In this document: piece by piece, positions 32,176 to 41,456 of the stretch | How the letters are laid out: every line of letters begins with the position of its first letter | Numbering within the stretch: the stretch's first letter is position 1 | Source of the DNA: Peptoniphilus_A hominis | Lineage (GTDB): Bacteria; Bacillota; Clostridia; Tissierellales; Peptoniphilaceae | Direction: 5' to 3' | Length of the DNA: 56,791 nt | Assembly (NCBI RefSeq): GCF_040096015.1 | Contig: NZ_JBBMFO010000010.1 | Span: 1 to 56,791, forward strand | Translations under genes and position numbers: made by a program | Notes under the pieces: generated by a model | Databases searched by the model: none | Told to the model about the DNA's origin: nothing | What the model saw: the letters and a program-made list of their open reading frames with translations, nothing else

Positions 32176-33207
32176 ATGGCAATTAATTATAAAGATGCTG
32201 GCGTAGATGTTGATGCCGGTCAAAGAGAAGTTGAATTAATTAAAAGTATTGTTGCAAAAACTCAGTCAAAGGATGTTTTATCATCCCTTGGCGGTTTTTC
32301 AGGTCTTTTCAATTTAGATTTAAGTGAAATTAAAAATCCAGTTCTTGTTAGTGGAACTGATGGAGTTGGCACAAAGGTTATTTTGGCTCACATGCTTAAT
32401 AAGCACGACACTATTGGTATCGACTGTGTTGCTATGTGTGTAAATGATATTTTATGTCAAGGGGCAAGGCCACTTTTCTTCTTGGACTACATTGCTACAG
32501 GCAAATTAGTTCCTGAAAAAATGGAAGAAATTGTAAAGGGTGTTGCTGAAGGATGTATTCAGTCTTCTGCATCACTTATTGGTGGAGAAACTGCAGAAAT
32601 GCCTGGTGTTTATCAAGAAGACCAATATGATCTTGCTGGTTTTGCAGTTGGAGTAGTTGATAAAGATAAAATTATTGATGGTTCAAGCATTAAAGAAGGA
32701 GACCTTATTTTTGGACTTTCTTCTAATGGAATCCACTCCAATGGGTATTCTCTTGTTAGAAAAATTGTCTTTGATCACTGCAAATTTGATTTAAGCGAAA
32801 AATTTGATGAACTTGACTCAACACTTGGTGAAGAACTTTTAAAGCCAACTAGAATTTATGTAAAGGAAATTCTTGAACTACTAAATCTTGTTGATATCAA
32901 GGGCATGAGCCATATAACTGGCGGTGGTTTTTACGAAAACATTCCAAGAATGATTCCAGATGGACTTTGTGCAAAAGTGGACGCATCTGTTGTAGAAACT
33001 CCAGAAATTTTTAAACTTTTAAAGAAGTGGGCAGATCTTAAAGACAAAGATATGTATTCTACTTTTAACATGGGAGTTGGACTTACTTTTGTTGTAAAAG
33101 AAGATGATAGAGATAAGGTCCTTGATTTCTTTAAAGATAGCGACTTAAAGCTTTATGAACTTGGAAAAGTTGTAGCTGGAGAAGATAAAATTGAACTTAG
33201 CTTCTAA
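32176..33207 (+). CDS. purM: Phosphoribosylformylglycinamidine cyclo-ligase
   Basis: AIR synthetase. Seen: GVDVDAGQREVELIK, VSGTDGVGTKVILA, CVAMCVNDILCQGA, LIGGETAEMPG, and HITGGGFYENIPRM, all family signatures in order. 343 aa is standard. 11 bases after purE; SD AAGGAGCGGAG. Overlaps purN by 17 bases. Confidence 0.97.
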   Translation: MAINYKDAGVDVDAGQREVELIKSIVAKTQSKDVLSSLGGFSGLFNLDLSEIKNPVLVSGTDGVGTKVILAHMLNKHDTIGIDCVAMCVNDILCQGARPLFFLDYIATGKLVPEKMEEIVKGVAEGCIQSSASLIGGETAEMPGVYQEDQYDLAGFAVGVVDKDKIIDGSSIKEGDLIFGLSSNGIHSNGYSLVRKIVFDHCKFDLSEKFDELDSTLGEELLKPTRIYVKEILELLNLVDIKGMSHITGGGFYENIPRMIPDGLCAKVDASVVETPEIFKLLKKWADLKDKDMYSTFNMGVGLTFVVKEDDRDKVLDFFKDSDLKLYELGKVVAGEDKIELSF

Positions 33208-33793
33208 AAATATTGCAGTTTTAATTTCAGGTGGTGGCACAAATCTTCAAGCCATCATTGACAATACAAAAAATAATTATATCAATGGAAATATAAAAAT
33301 TGTCATTTCTAATAGAGAAGATGCTTATGGACTTACTCGTGCAAAGAATGCAGGCATAAAGGCTGCAGTGATAAAGGACGACGAAAAACTTATAAGCACT
33401 TTATCTGAAAATAAAATTGACTTAATTGTTCTGGCAGGATATTTAAAAATCTTGCCAGAAAAAATTACTAAAATTTATGAAAATAAAATAATAAATATTC
33501 ATCCATCACTAATCCCTGCCTTTTGTGGTAGGGGTTATTATGGATTAAAAGTCCATGAGGCCGTCATCAAAAAAGGTGTAAAATACACTGGTGCCACTAC
33601 TCATTTTGTAAATGAAGGTGCAGATGAAGGTCCTATTATCATACAAAGAATTACTGAAGTGGGAGAGGAAAGTCCTGAAGAACTTCAAGCAAAGGTCTTA
33701 AAGATTGAGCATGAAATTTTGCCTCTTTCTGTAAAATATTTTTGCGAAGATAAGTTAAAAGTTGTTAATGGAAAAGTTGTGATCGGAGGTTAG
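33191..33793 (+). CDS. purN: Phosphoribosylglycinamide formyltransferase
   Basis: Transfers formyl from 10-formyl-THF to GAR. Seen: AVLISGGGTNLQAIID, INIHPSLIPAFCG with catalytic Asn-His, and GATTHFVNEGADEGPII with the catalytic Asp. 200 aa. Start is a TTG at 33191 inside purM, with GGAGAAG upstream; no ATG start is available before the fold begins. Confidence 0.95.
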   Translation: MNLASKNIAVLISGGGTNLQAIIDNTKNNYINGNIKIVISNREDAYGLTRAKNAGIKAAVIKDDEKLISTLSENKIDLIVLAGYLKILPEKITKIYENKIINIHPSLIPAFCGRGYYGLKVHEAVIKKGVKYTGATTHFVNEGADEGPIIIQRITEVGEESPEELQAKVLKIEHEILPLSVKYFCEDKLKVVNGKVVIGG

Positions 33794-33794
33794 T

Positions 33795-35306
33795 ATGAGA
33801 GCACTTATTTCAGTTTTTGACAAAGAAGGAATTGTTGAATTTGCAAAGGAACTTGCAAATAGAAATTGGGAAATCATTTCTACTGGCGGAACTTTCAAAA
33901 AGTTAAAGGATGCAGGAATTGATGTTATATCTGTGGATTCTGTCACGGGTTTTCCAGAAATTTTAGATGGGAGAGTAAAGACTCTAAATCCAAAAATTCA
34001 CGGCGGAATCTTAGCTAGACGCGACATAAAAGAGCACATGGAAACTTTAAAGGATGAAGAAATTATGCCAATTGATATGGTTGTGAATAATCTCTATCCT
34101 TTTGAAGAAAAGCTACTTGAAAAGGCTGACCACGAAACTATGATTGAAAACATAGATATTGGCGGTCCATCTATGATTAGGGCTGCTGCCAAAAATTATA
34201 GAGATGTCTTTATTGTAACTGATCCAAGTGATTATGAAGAGGTACTTAATAATTTAGAGGGAGATAATTTAGAATTTAAAGAATATCTTGCAAAGAAGGC
34301 CTTTAACTACACTGCTCACTACGATGCTGTTATTTCAAATTATTTCTTAAAGAGACTTGCTGAAGAATTTCCTAAATATATTAACAAGTCCTACAAACTT
34401 TCTGAAGAATTGAGATATGGTGAAAACCCACATCAAAAGGCAGCTTTTTATGAAGATTCTTACACACCAGATAAGGTTGAATATAAGGTACTTCATGGAA
34501 AACAAATTTCCTACAACAACTTAAATGATATGTATTCTGCTTTAAATGCAGTTGTAAACTTCGAAAAGCCAGCTGCAGTTGCAGTTAAGCACACTGACCC
34601 ATGTGGAATTGGTACAGGGAAAAATCTTGAAGAAGCCTTCCTTAAGGCCTATGAATGTGACGACGAATCAATTTTTGGTGGCATCATTGCCCTTAATAGG
34701 GAAGTTGACGGAAAAACTGCAGAACACCTTTCAAAGATTTTCCTTGAAATTGTAGTGGCACCAAGTTTTTCTAAGGAAGCCTTTGAAATTTTGACTCAAA
34801 AGAAAAATATAAGGCTTGTAGAAATTCCTGAATTCCAAAGACTTTATGAAGGTGGAAAGAGATTTAAACAAGTTTTAAACGGAATTATAATCCAAGATTC
34901 AGACGATATAGTTTGGGAAGAGGAAAAACTTTCCTTTGTATCAAATAGAAAGCCAAGTGAAAAAGAACTTGAGGAATTAAAATTTGCCTTTACTTGCTGC
35001 AAGACAACTTTCTCAAATTCAGTTGTCATTGCAAAAAATGGCGGAACCCTTGCCCTTGGTCAAGGTGAAACAAAGAGAGCTTGGGCTGTGGAAGAGGCAA
35101 TTGATAGGGCTGGAGAAAAGGCAAGGGGAGCAGTTCTTGCATCTGATGGATTTTTCTTTAGAGATACAATTGAACTTCTTTATAAAGCAGGCATTGATGT
35201 AATAGTTCAGCCGGGCGGCTCTGTAAAAGATCAAGAAGTTATTGATTATGCAAATGAGCATGATATTTGTCTTGTCTTTACTAATATAAGACATTTTAGA
35301 CACTAG
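33795..35306 (+). CDS. purH: Bifunctional AICAR transformylase / IMP cyclohydrolase
   Basis: Last two steps to IMP. Seen: N-terminal cyclohydrolase ALISVFDKEGIVEFA with STGGTFKKL and VDGRVKTLNPKIHGG-like ILDGRVKTL, then the transformylase half with LRYGENPHQKAAF, KHTDPCGIGTG and SDGFFFRD. 503 aa, standard. One base after purN. Confidence 0.97.
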   Translation: MRALISVFDKEGIVEFAKELANRNWEIISTGGTFKKLKDAGIDVISVDSVTGFPEILDGRVKTLNPKIHGGILARRDIKEHMETLKDEEIMPIDMVVNNLYPFEEKLLEKADHETMIENIDIGGPSMIRAAAKNYRDVFIVTDPSDYEEVLNNLEGDNLEFKEYLAKKAFNYTAHYDAVISNYFLKRLAEEFPKYINKSYKLSEELRYGENPHQKAAFYEDSYTPDKVEYKVLHGKQISYNNLNDMYSALNAVVNFEKPAAVAVKHTDPCGIGTGKNLEEAFLKAYECDDESIFGGIIALNREVDGKTAEHLSKIFLEIVVAPSFSKEAFEILTQKKNIRLVEIPEFQRLYEGGKRFKQVLNGIIIQDSDDIVWEEEKLSFVSNRKPSEKELEELKFAFTCCKTTFSNSVVIAKNGGTLALGQGETKRAWAVEEAIDRAGEKARGAVLASDGFFFRDTIELLYKAGIDVIVQPGGSVKDQEVIDYANEHDICLVFTNIRHFRH

Positions 35307-35314
35307 GAGGACAA

Positions 35315-36559
35315 ATGAAGGTACTTGTAATTGGAAATGGCGGAAGAGAACACGCACTTGCATGGAAACTTAGTGAAAGTAAAAACGTTGATAAAATATT
35401 CATGGCAAGGGGAAATGGCGGCACAGAAGATTTTTGCGAAAATCTAGACCTTGATCCCAAGGACATTCATGGACTTTTAAAGTTTGCTCATGAAGAAAAA
35501 ATTGATTTAACGGTAGTTGGTCCTGAAGATCCACTTTGCCTGGGAATAGTAGATGCCTTTAAGGAAAAGGGATTAAAAGTTTTTGGTCCAAACAAAGACT
35601 GTGCAAGATTTGAAAAGTCAAAGGAATTTACAAAGAAATTTTTGGAAAAATATTCAATTCCAACTGCAAAATACAAAAGTTTTGAAAATTATGACCATGC
35701 AATTGAAGGCTTAAGTGAATTTTCTTATCCACTTGTTGTAAAAGCTGACGGACTTTGCCTAGGTAAGGGCGTAATAATTTGTCAAAACTTAGAGGAAGCA
35801 AGGGACGCTCTTCATAAAATATTTAAGGATAAAATTTTTGGCGACGAAGGAAGCACTGTTGTCATAGAAGAATTTTTGACAGGGGAAGAAGCTTCTGTAC
35901 TTTGCCTTGTATCAGACAACAAATTATTTCCACTAGAAAGAGCCAAGGACCACAAGCAAATTTTTGATGGCGACAAGGGTCCAAACACTGGCGGAGTAGG
36001 AACTTATTCACCAGTAGCAGCAAGCAAAGAACTAGAAAAAAATCTTCAAGTAATTTATAGGCAAATAGAAGATGGACTAGATAAAGAAAAATTAACTTAC
36101 TCAGGGATTTTATTTATAGGCTTTATGATTGAAGAAGACAAGCCAAAAGTTTTGGAATTTAATGTGCGCTTTGGCGATCCAGAGACAGAAGTCCTAATGC
36201 CAAGACTTGACTGTGACTTATTTGAACTTTTAAATAAGACAATTGATGGAAAATTAAAAAAAGAAGACATCAAGTGGAAGAACGAAACTTGCCTAACAGT
36301 TATAATGTGTTCAGGTGGCTATCCAGCTTCCTATGAAAAGGGTAAAGAAATTTCTGGACTTGATGATGTAGACAAAGACATAATAGTTTTCCACAATGGA
36401 ACAAAAAAATCTGATGCTCTCTACACTAATGGCGGCAGAGTCTTATCAGTGACAGCTTTAGGCAAAAACTTAGAGGAAGCTCGCAAGAAGGCCTACGATA
36501 ATGTAGCAAAAATAAATTTTGATGGAGCCTACTTTAGAAAAGACATTGGTACAAAATAA
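35315..36559 (+). CDS. purD: Phosphoribosylamine-glycine ligase
   Basis: GAR synthetase. Seen: MKVLVIGNGGREHALAWKL, VVGPEDPLCLGI, ATP-grasp KADGLCLGKGVIIC, and EFNVRFGDPETEVLMPRL. 414 aa, standard. Last gene of the operon. purF, purL/Q and purB are absent here, so those steps must be encoded elsewhere or bypassed. Confidence 0.97.
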   Translation: MKVLVIGNGGREHALAWKLSESKNVDKIFMARGNGGTEDFCENLDLDPKDIHGLLKFAHEEKIDLTVVGPEDPLCLGIVDAFKEKGLKVFGPNKDCARFEKSKEFTKKFLEKYSIPTAKYKSFENYDHAIEGLSEFSYPLVVKADGLCLGKGVIICQNLEEARDALHKIFKDKIFGDEGSTVVIEEFLTGEEASVLCLVSDNKLFPLERAKDHKQIFDGDKGPNTGGVGTYSPVAASKELEKNLQVIYRQIEDGLDKEKLTYSGILFIGFMIEEDKPKVLEFNVRFGDPETEVLMPRLDCDLFELLNKTIDGKLKKEDIKWKNETCLTVIMCSGGYPASYEKGKEISGLDDVDKDIIVFHNGTKKSDALYTNGGRVLSVTALGKNLEEARKKAYDNVAKINFDGAYFRKDIGTK

Positions 36560-36572
36560 AATAATAATATTT

Positions 36573-36609
36573 AAGATGCTGTGATAGAAATTCATAGCAT
36601 CTTTTTTTC
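36573..36609 (+). terminator. Terminator of the purine operon
   Basis: Seen: AAGATGCTGTGA and TCATAGCATCTT arms (one mismatch) around AGAAAT-type loop, followed by seven T. Confidence 0.9.
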
Positions 36610-36653
36610 TTGCAGAAAAAAATTTTTGTATTAAACTATAAGAGGTGATTAAT

Positions 36654-37322
36654 TTGAAAATAAAAACCTATGAAAATTTGCACGAGACCTTTTTAGTTTT
36701 ATTCTTTATAACAATTGCAGGTGGCTTTCAAGATGCCTACTCCTATCTAATGAGGGGGAAGGTCTTCGCCAATGCACAGACGGGAAATATTGTACTTCTC
36801 TTCAAAAATATTGTTGACTTAAATTTTAAGGCATCAATTTCATATTTAATACCTGTCATAGCTTTTGCCTTTGGCGTATATGTTGCAGTTCGTTTTGAAT
36901 ATGCTATCGAAAAGAAAATTCTTCATTGGCGTCAATACATAGTTGCCTTTGAAATAATTATTATGGTTATTGTTGCACTTATTCCTGAAAATTTAAACAA
37001 TCTTGCCAATGCTCTACTATCTTTTTCCTGCGCCATGCAAGTTTATTCCTTTAAGAAAATTTATGGACTTAACTTTGCAACTACTATGTGTATTGGAAAT
37101 CTTAGAAGCGCCACAGAAAATCTTTCTAAGTACCACATAACAAGAGAAAGAGAATACCTAGAAAAATCAAAAAAATATTACACAGTAATTTTAATTTTTG
37201 GCATGGGAGCAGCTCTTGGCTATATTACATCAGATTTATTTGGAATAAAATCAATACTAATTGCAGCAGCCTTCCTTACAATTTCTTTTATAATTTTATT
37301 TTTTGAAGAGAGAGGCAAATAA
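36654..37322 (+). CDS. DUF1275 (YoaK) family membrane protein
   Basis: Seen: six predicted membrane helices over 222 residues, with the family pattern AGGFQDAYSYLMRGKVFANAQTGN (shown from position about 22) in the first helix and GNLRSA in the fourth region. Start is the TTG at 36654, with GAGGTG six bases before; the GTG at 36645 overlaps that SD. Between the purine terminator and the GntR region, so transcribed alone. Family function unknown; some members move small hydrophobic or acidic solutes by assumption only. Confidence 0.85.
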   Translation: MKIKTYENLHETFLVLFFITIAGGFQDAYSYLMRGKVFANAQTGNIVLLFKNIVDLNFKASISYLIPVIAFAFGVYVAVRFEYAIEKKILHWRQYIVAFEIIIMVIVALIPENLNNLANALLSFSCAMQVYSFKKIYGLNFATTMCIGNLRSATENLSKYHITREREYLEKSKKYYTVILIFGMGAALGYITSDLFGIKSILIAAAFLTISFIILFFEERGK

Positions 37323-37648
37323 GTCTATAATAAATTATAAGATTATTAAGTTTTTTAATATAATAATATGTTGTATAATAATACGTGATTTCATAGAACA
37401 AAATGCCCTAAGTTTATAAGTAATTAATATGAAATATTTGTAATTAAAAATACATTTTTTTAATATTTTTGAGATCTGATTTTTTAATTTAAAAATCCTG
37501 AAAAAATTTTACCGATATCAAAAATAGAATTATAATTAATTTTTATATTTACGAAGCATAATTTAAAAAACATACAAGATATCTTCAAGGCTTTAGTTTG
37601 AAGTCTTTTGTTATTCGGTTAAATTAAATGAAATAGGAGTTGATAAGA
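37323..37648 (+). other. Non-coding region before the GntR gene
   Basis: Very AT-rich. A TATAAT box lies at 37374-37379 without a clear -35. A small hairpin CTTCAA (37583-37588) / TTGAAG (37598-37603) followed by TCTTTTGTT sits 45 bases before the start codon and looks like a weak terminator or attenuator. No ORF seen. Confidence 0.4.
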
Positions 37649-38302
37649 TTGCTTAAAGTAAAAAGCTATAAAATTGCTGCTTACGAAGAAATAAAAGAAA
37701 AAATAATAAGTGGGGAATTCGAACCTGGAAAATCTTTAAATGAGAGGACATTATCCGAAGAGTTTGGAATTAGTAGAACGCCAATAAGAGAAGCTTTGAT
37801 GAAACTATCTTATGAGGGTTGGATTATTAATGAGCCTTATAAGCCGAATGTTGTTAGAAATTTTGATTTAAAAACTATTCTTGAAGCACAGAAAGTTAGG
37901 GCATCTTTAGAATTATTGGCTATTGAGGAATCATTTAATAAAATAAATATTGATGATATAAGAGAAATAGAATTAATAACTATAGATACTGAATCTGCAA
38001 AAACACAAAATGAATTTATTTATGCTGATAGGAGATTCCATGAATATATTTATAATAAAAGTGGGAATGAAATATTGAAAGCTACGATGAGAAATTTAAA
38101 TGATATTATTAGATATTTTGGATTAGTATCCATAGATAACCCCGGTCGAACTAAGGAAACTGTTGATGAGCATACTAAAATAATTGATGCTTTAAAAATG
38201 AATAATAAAGAAGAAGCAATTAGATCAATGAAAAACCATATGATTCAAACAGAAAAATCGATAGTTAGAAGATTTGAAAGAAAAAATAAAAAAAATCAAT
38301 AA
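37649..38302 (+). CDS. GntR family transcriptional regulator (FCD subfamily)
   Basis: Seen: N-terminal winged helix-turn-helix with LNERTLSEEFGISRTPIREALMKL, the FadR-type reading head, then an all-helical FCD ligand domain. Conserved FCD metal-binding side chains appear as RRFHEYIYNKSGN and a late HTKIIDALKMNNKEEA region with ...MKNHM. 217 aa. Start TTG at 37649 with GGAG nine bases upstream; the alternative TTG at 37640 overlaps the SD. FCD members sense organic acids or amino-acid derivatives. The neighbouring amidase, DUF2848 and TRAP genes are the obvious targets (see the palindrome at 38418). Confidence 0.92.
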   Translation: MLKVKSYKIAAYEEIKEKIISGEFEPGKSLNERTLSEEFGISRTPIREALMKLSYEGWIINEPYKPNVVRNFDLKTILEAQKVRASLELLAIEESFNKINIDDIREIELITIDTESAKTQNEFIYADRRFHEYIYNKSGNEILKATMRNLNDIIRYFGLVSIDNPGRTKETVDEHTKIIDALKMNNKEEAIRSMKNHMIQTEKSIVRRFERKNKKNQ

Positions 38303-38313
38303 AGAACTTGTAT

Positions 38314-38352
38314 TAAAAGCTCAGTATTAAAGATTATACTGAGCTTTTAAAT
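38314..38352. terminator. Terminator after the GntR gene
   Basis: Seen: perfect 13-bp arms AAAAGCTCAGTAT and ATACTGAGCTTTT (38314-38326, 38335-38347), 8-nt loop, U-rich on both sides. It separates the regulator from the structural genes. Confidence 0.92.
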
Positions 38353-38386
38353 TATATAAAAAATTTAAAATTCTGATTAGATACTA

Positions 38387-38415
38387 TTGACAAATGTTTT
38401 CTTTATTGATAATCT
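38387..38415 (+). promoter_or_regulatory. Promoter of the nitrilase-DUF2848-TRAP operon
   Basis: Seen: consensus -35 TTGACA (38387-38392), 17-nt spacer, -10 TAATCT (38410-38415, three of six matches). The weak -10 fits a regulated promoter. The predicted start lies in the palindrome at 38418-38437. Confidence 0.62.
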
Positions 38416-38417
38416 TA

Positions 38418-38437
38418 GTATATGGTATACCAAATAC
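38418..38437. promoter_or_regulatory. GntR-type operator palindrome
   Basis: Seen: 20-bp inverted repeat with one mismatched pair, centred on GGTATACC (38424-38431) and flanked by GTAT and ATAC. The centre matches the TGGTATACCA style of FCD/GntR operators. It overlaps the predicted start site, so binding would block transcription. Binding by the adjacent GntR protein is inferred. Confidence 0.7.
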
Positions 38438-38454
38438 ATAATAAGGAGGCATTT

Positions 38455-39216
38455 ATGAAAATTAGTTTAGTTCAATGTGAACTTATAATGGGTGATGTTG
38501 ATACAAACTTCAAAAACATTGAAGACAAAATAAGGGAATCCATGGTTGATAACCCAGATGTCATAGTTTTGCCAGAGATGTGGAATACTTCATTTATACC
38601 AACAAATGTGAATGAGATAAGTGATAGTGAAGGAAAAAGGTCAAGAGAACTATTATCTAAGTTATCAAAAGACTTAAGCGTAAATATTGTAGGTGGTTCT
38701 GTATCTAATACCTTAAATGGGGAGCTATATAATACATCTTATATTTTTGATCGTAATGGAAATGAAATAGCCAAGTATAATAAAGTACATTTATTTTCTC
38801 CTTCAGGAGAAGATCAGTTGTTTGAAAAAGGTAATCAACTTGTAACTTTTGAATTAGATGGCATAAAGTGTGGAATGGTAATTTGTTATGATATTAGATT
38901 TTTAGAATGGATAAGAAAATATGCACTAGAAGATATTCAAGTATTATTTAATTCAGCAGCTTGGCCAGCAAAAAGATCAATGCATTGGGATGTCTTAAAC
39001 AGAGCAAGAGCTATTGAAAACCAAATGTTTGTCGTATGTGTTAACAGCGTAGGTGATTTTGGCGGTCATAGTGCAATAATTGATCCATGGGGAGAATATA
39101 TTATTGAACCATTTGAATCAGATGAAATTAAAACTGGAGAATTAGACTTTTCTGTAATTAAAGAAATAAGAGAGAGCATAAATGTCTTTAGAGATAGACG
39201 TCCAGAATTATATTAA
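38455..39216 (+). CDS. Carbon-nitrogen hydrolase (nitrilase superfamily amidase)
   Basis: Seen: catalytic triad Glu41 (VLPEMW), Lys110 (KYNKVHLF) and Cys144 (VICYDIRF), in the order and spacing of the nitrilase superfamily. 253 aa fits the omega-amidase/Nit2/YafV-like branch rather than true nitrilases. Predicted to release ammonia from a small amide or N-carbamoyl compound in the cytoplasm. Start ATG at 38455 with AAGGAGG upstream; a longer in-frame start at 38422 lies within the operator and is rejected. First gene of the operon; the next gene follows after 15 bases. Confidence 0.9.
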   Translation: MKISLVQCELIMGDVDTNFKNIEDKIRESMVDNPDVIVLPEMWNTSFIPTNVNEISDSEGKRSRELLSKLSKDLSVNIVGGSVSNTLNGELYNTSYIFDRNGNEIAKYNKVHLFSPSGEDQLFEKGNQLVTFELDGIKCGMVICYDIRFLEWIRKYALEDIQVLFNSAAWPAKRSMHWDVLNRARAIENQMFVVCVNSVGDFGGHSAIIDPWGEYIIEPFESDEIKTGELDFSVIKEIRESINVFRDRRPELY

Positions 39217-39231
39217 CGAGGTGATCTATAT

Positions 39232-39912
39232 ATGAAAACGTTAAGTTTTATTTTAAACAATAAACAAATAGATTTTGATTTTGATAAAGTTTATGTTATT
39301 GGATACGCAGGAAGAGATATGGAAAAAACACAAGAACATATTGATGAGTTAGAGAGAGAACTGGGTGTAGCACCCCCAAAAAGAATCCCAACAATTTTTG
39401 AAGTATCTAAAGAAATTGTAACTCAGGATTCTGACCTAAAATTTGTTGGTGAACAAACTTCTGGAGAAGCAGAATATGTTATTTTATTAAAAAATGGAAA
39501 AACCTATATAACAATCGGGTCAGACCATACAGATAGAGGGTTAGAGAGTGTTAGCATTTTTAAATCAAAACAGGTGTGTTTAAAACCAATAGCAAATACT
39601 ATATGGGATTATGATGAAATAAAAGATCATTGGGATTCTATCAAGCTAATGTCAAATCAAATTGTTAATGGAAAAGAAATAAATTATCAAAATGATACAT
39701 TGGCATCAATTTTACCTGTTGAAAAAATATTAGAAGAATTAAAAGATAGAGTTGGGGATATTAATAACTCAATTATTTATTCTGGTACTGTTCCATTATT
39801 AGGTGGATTTGAATATGGAAATAAATTTATTTCTAAAATGGTAGATGAAAAACTAGGTAGAACAATAAATTTAAATTATGAAGTAAATGTAATACTAGAA
39901 GAAGAGAGATAA
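39232..39912 (+). CDS. DUF2848 family protein
   Basis: Seen: residues near the start YVIGYAGRDMEKTQEHIDEL, then GEAEYVILLKNGKTYITIGSDHTDRGLESV and KQVCLKPIANTIWDYDEIKDHWD, with a C-terminal GTVPLLGGFEYG. These match the DUF2848 pattern as I know it. 226 aa is normal. The conserved H, D, R, E and C residues in the GSDHTDR block look like an active or metal site; the reaction is not known to me. SD GAGGTG. It lies between a nitrilase-type amidase and a TRAP transporter, so a step in breakdown of the transported compound is inferred. Confidence 0.82.
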   Translation: MKTLSFILNNKQIDFDFDKVYVIGYAGRDMEKTQEHIDELERELGVAPPKRIPTIFEVSKEIVTQDSDLKFVGEQTSGEAEYVILLKNGKTYITIGSDHTDRGLESVSIFKSKQVCLKPIANTIWDYDEIKDHWDSIKLMSNQIVNGKEINYQNDTLASILPVEKILEELKDRVGDINNSIIYSGTVPLLGGFEYGNKFISKMVDEKLGRTINLNYEVNVILEEER

Positions 39913-39943
39913 TCGAAATTAAATCTAAATTAAGGAGAATATC

Positions 39944-40972
39944 ATGAAAAAATTTAAAAAAATATTTACAAGTATTTTAGTCGTTTTATTAATATCTATA
40001 ACATTAACAGCTTGTAGTTCAAAAAAAGAAACCAACGCGGCTAATAGTTCAACATCTGGAAAAATACAAATTAAACTAGGATGTGTGGGAAATGAACAAC
40101 ACCAATCTACTATTGCAGCAGATTTATTTAAGAAATATTTAGAAGAATCATCTGATGATTTTGAAGTTAGTGTATATCCTAATGCTCAATTGGGCGGAGA
40201 AAGGGAAATGGCAGAAGGTACTAAATTAGGAACTATTCAAATGACAATAGTTACTTCTGATGGAACGTTACCAGCATGGGTTCCTGAAATCCAAGTACTG
40301 TCAATACCTTACCTATTTGAAAATCAAGAAAAAGCGTATAAAGCATTAGATGGAATTATTTCTGAAAAATTAAACCCTAAATTTGAAGAAGCTGGATTTA
40401 AACATTTAGCTTTTGGAGAATTAGGTTTTAGACATTTTACTAATTCAAAAAAAGAAATAAAGACTGTAGAAGACATGAAAGGTTTATCTTTCAGAGTACA
40501 AGAAGCACCAGTTTGGTTTGCTTTACTAGATAGTTTAAATGCTTCAGCTGTTCCAGTTTCATTCAATGAGCTCTATACAGCTCTACAACAAGGAATGGTT
40601 GATGGGCAAGAAAATCCAATAGCTACAGTAGCAACACAAAAATTTTATGAAGTGCAAAAATATTTATCTTTAGATGGACACACTTATGCTGCAGTAAGTA
40701 TGGTTATGAATAAAGACTTTTTTGACAAACTATCACCTGAACAACAAGAAGCAGTACAAAATGCAGCAAATAAAGCTGCTGAAGAACAAAGAAAAGTAGT
40801 CTCTGAACATGAAGAAGAATATTTAGAAGAATTGAAGAATAATGGAATGGTAATAACTGAAGTTGATAAAAATTCATTTGTTGAAGCAACTAAAGATATA
40901 TACACTAAACCAGATGTAGCACAATTAGTAAGTCCTGAATTTGTTGATGAAGTTAGGGATTACATTAAATAA
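39944..40972 (+). CDS. dctP: TRAP transporter solute-binding lipoprotein DctP
   Basis: Extracytoplasmic receptor that delivers an organic acid or related anion to the membrane subunits. Seen: lipobox LTAC (Cys near 24), then the DctP fold with YPNAQLGGEREMAEG, PYLFENQEKAY, and SFRVQEAPVWFALL, whose Arg is the usual carboxylate-binding residue. The terminal WN..PVSFNELYTALQQGMVDGQENPIATV-type segment is also present. 342 aa. SD AAGGAG. The substrate is not predictable from sequence, but a carboxylate is expected. Confidence 0.94.
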   Translation: MKKFKKIFTSILVVLLISITLTACSSKKETNAANSSTSGKIQIKLGCVGNEQHQSTIAADLFKKYLEESSDDFEVSVYPNAQLGGEREMAEGTKLGTIQMTIVTSDGTLPAWVPEIQVLSIPYLFENQEKAYKALDGIISEKLNPKFEEAGFKHLAFGELGFRHFTNSKKEIKTVEDMKGLSFRVQEAPVWFALLDSLNASAVPVSFNELYTALQQGMVDGQENPIATVATQKFYEVQKYLSLDGHTYAAVSMVMNKDFFDKLSPEQQEAVQNAANKAAEEQRKVVSEHEEEYLEELKNNGMVITEVDKNSFVEATKDIYTKPDVAQLVSPEFVDEVRDYIK

Positions 40973-40985
40973 CATTGGAGGTTTT

Positions 40986-41456
40986 ATGAAGTATCTTGAA
41001 AAATTTTTAAAATTCGTTATGGTTGTAAGTTCAGCGGTGCTCGCAATTGTCACTTTTTTACAAGTTATAATGAGATTTTTATTTAAAATGCCTGTTGCTT
41101 GGGGACAAGATATTATAAGATTAAGCTTTGTTTATTTAGTATTTCTTGGTGCAGCTTATTGCTTAAAAACCAATGATCATCTAAATATTGATATCATATT
41201 TTCATTGATTCCTAACAAAGCTGGTAAAATTCTACAAATTTTAATAAATATAATATTATTAGGGTTTTTTGTATTTTTACTAATTTATGGTGTTGAGTTT
41301 TCAAAAACTGGCATAACACAAAAAGCACCATACACTGCTATTCCAATGATTTACTATTATGCTTCAATTCCAATAAGTGCAGCTTTCTTAATACTATATG
41401 ATATTGAAATAATAATAAATCAAATCAAAAATATTAAGGATGGTGACAATAAATGA
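40986..41456 (+). CDS. dctQ: TRAP transporter small membrane subunit DctQ
   Basis: Seen: four predicted membrane helices in 156 residues, with the DctQ pattern VIMRFLFKMPVAWGQDIIRLSFVYLVFLGAAYCLK and a following NDHLNIDI. Start ATG at 40986 with GGAGG upstream; a longer frame starting at 40941 lies inside dctP and lacks an SD. It overlaps dctM by 4 bases (ATGA). Family: scaffold for the large subunit. Confidence 0.92.
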   Translation: MKYLEKFLKFVMVVSSAVLAIVTFLQVIMRFLFKMPVAWGQDIIRLSFVYLVFLGAAYCLKTNDHLNIDIIFSLIPNKAGKILQILINIILLGFFVFLLIYGVEFSKTGITQKAPYTAIPMIYYYASIPISAAFLILYDIEIIINQIKNIKDGDNK

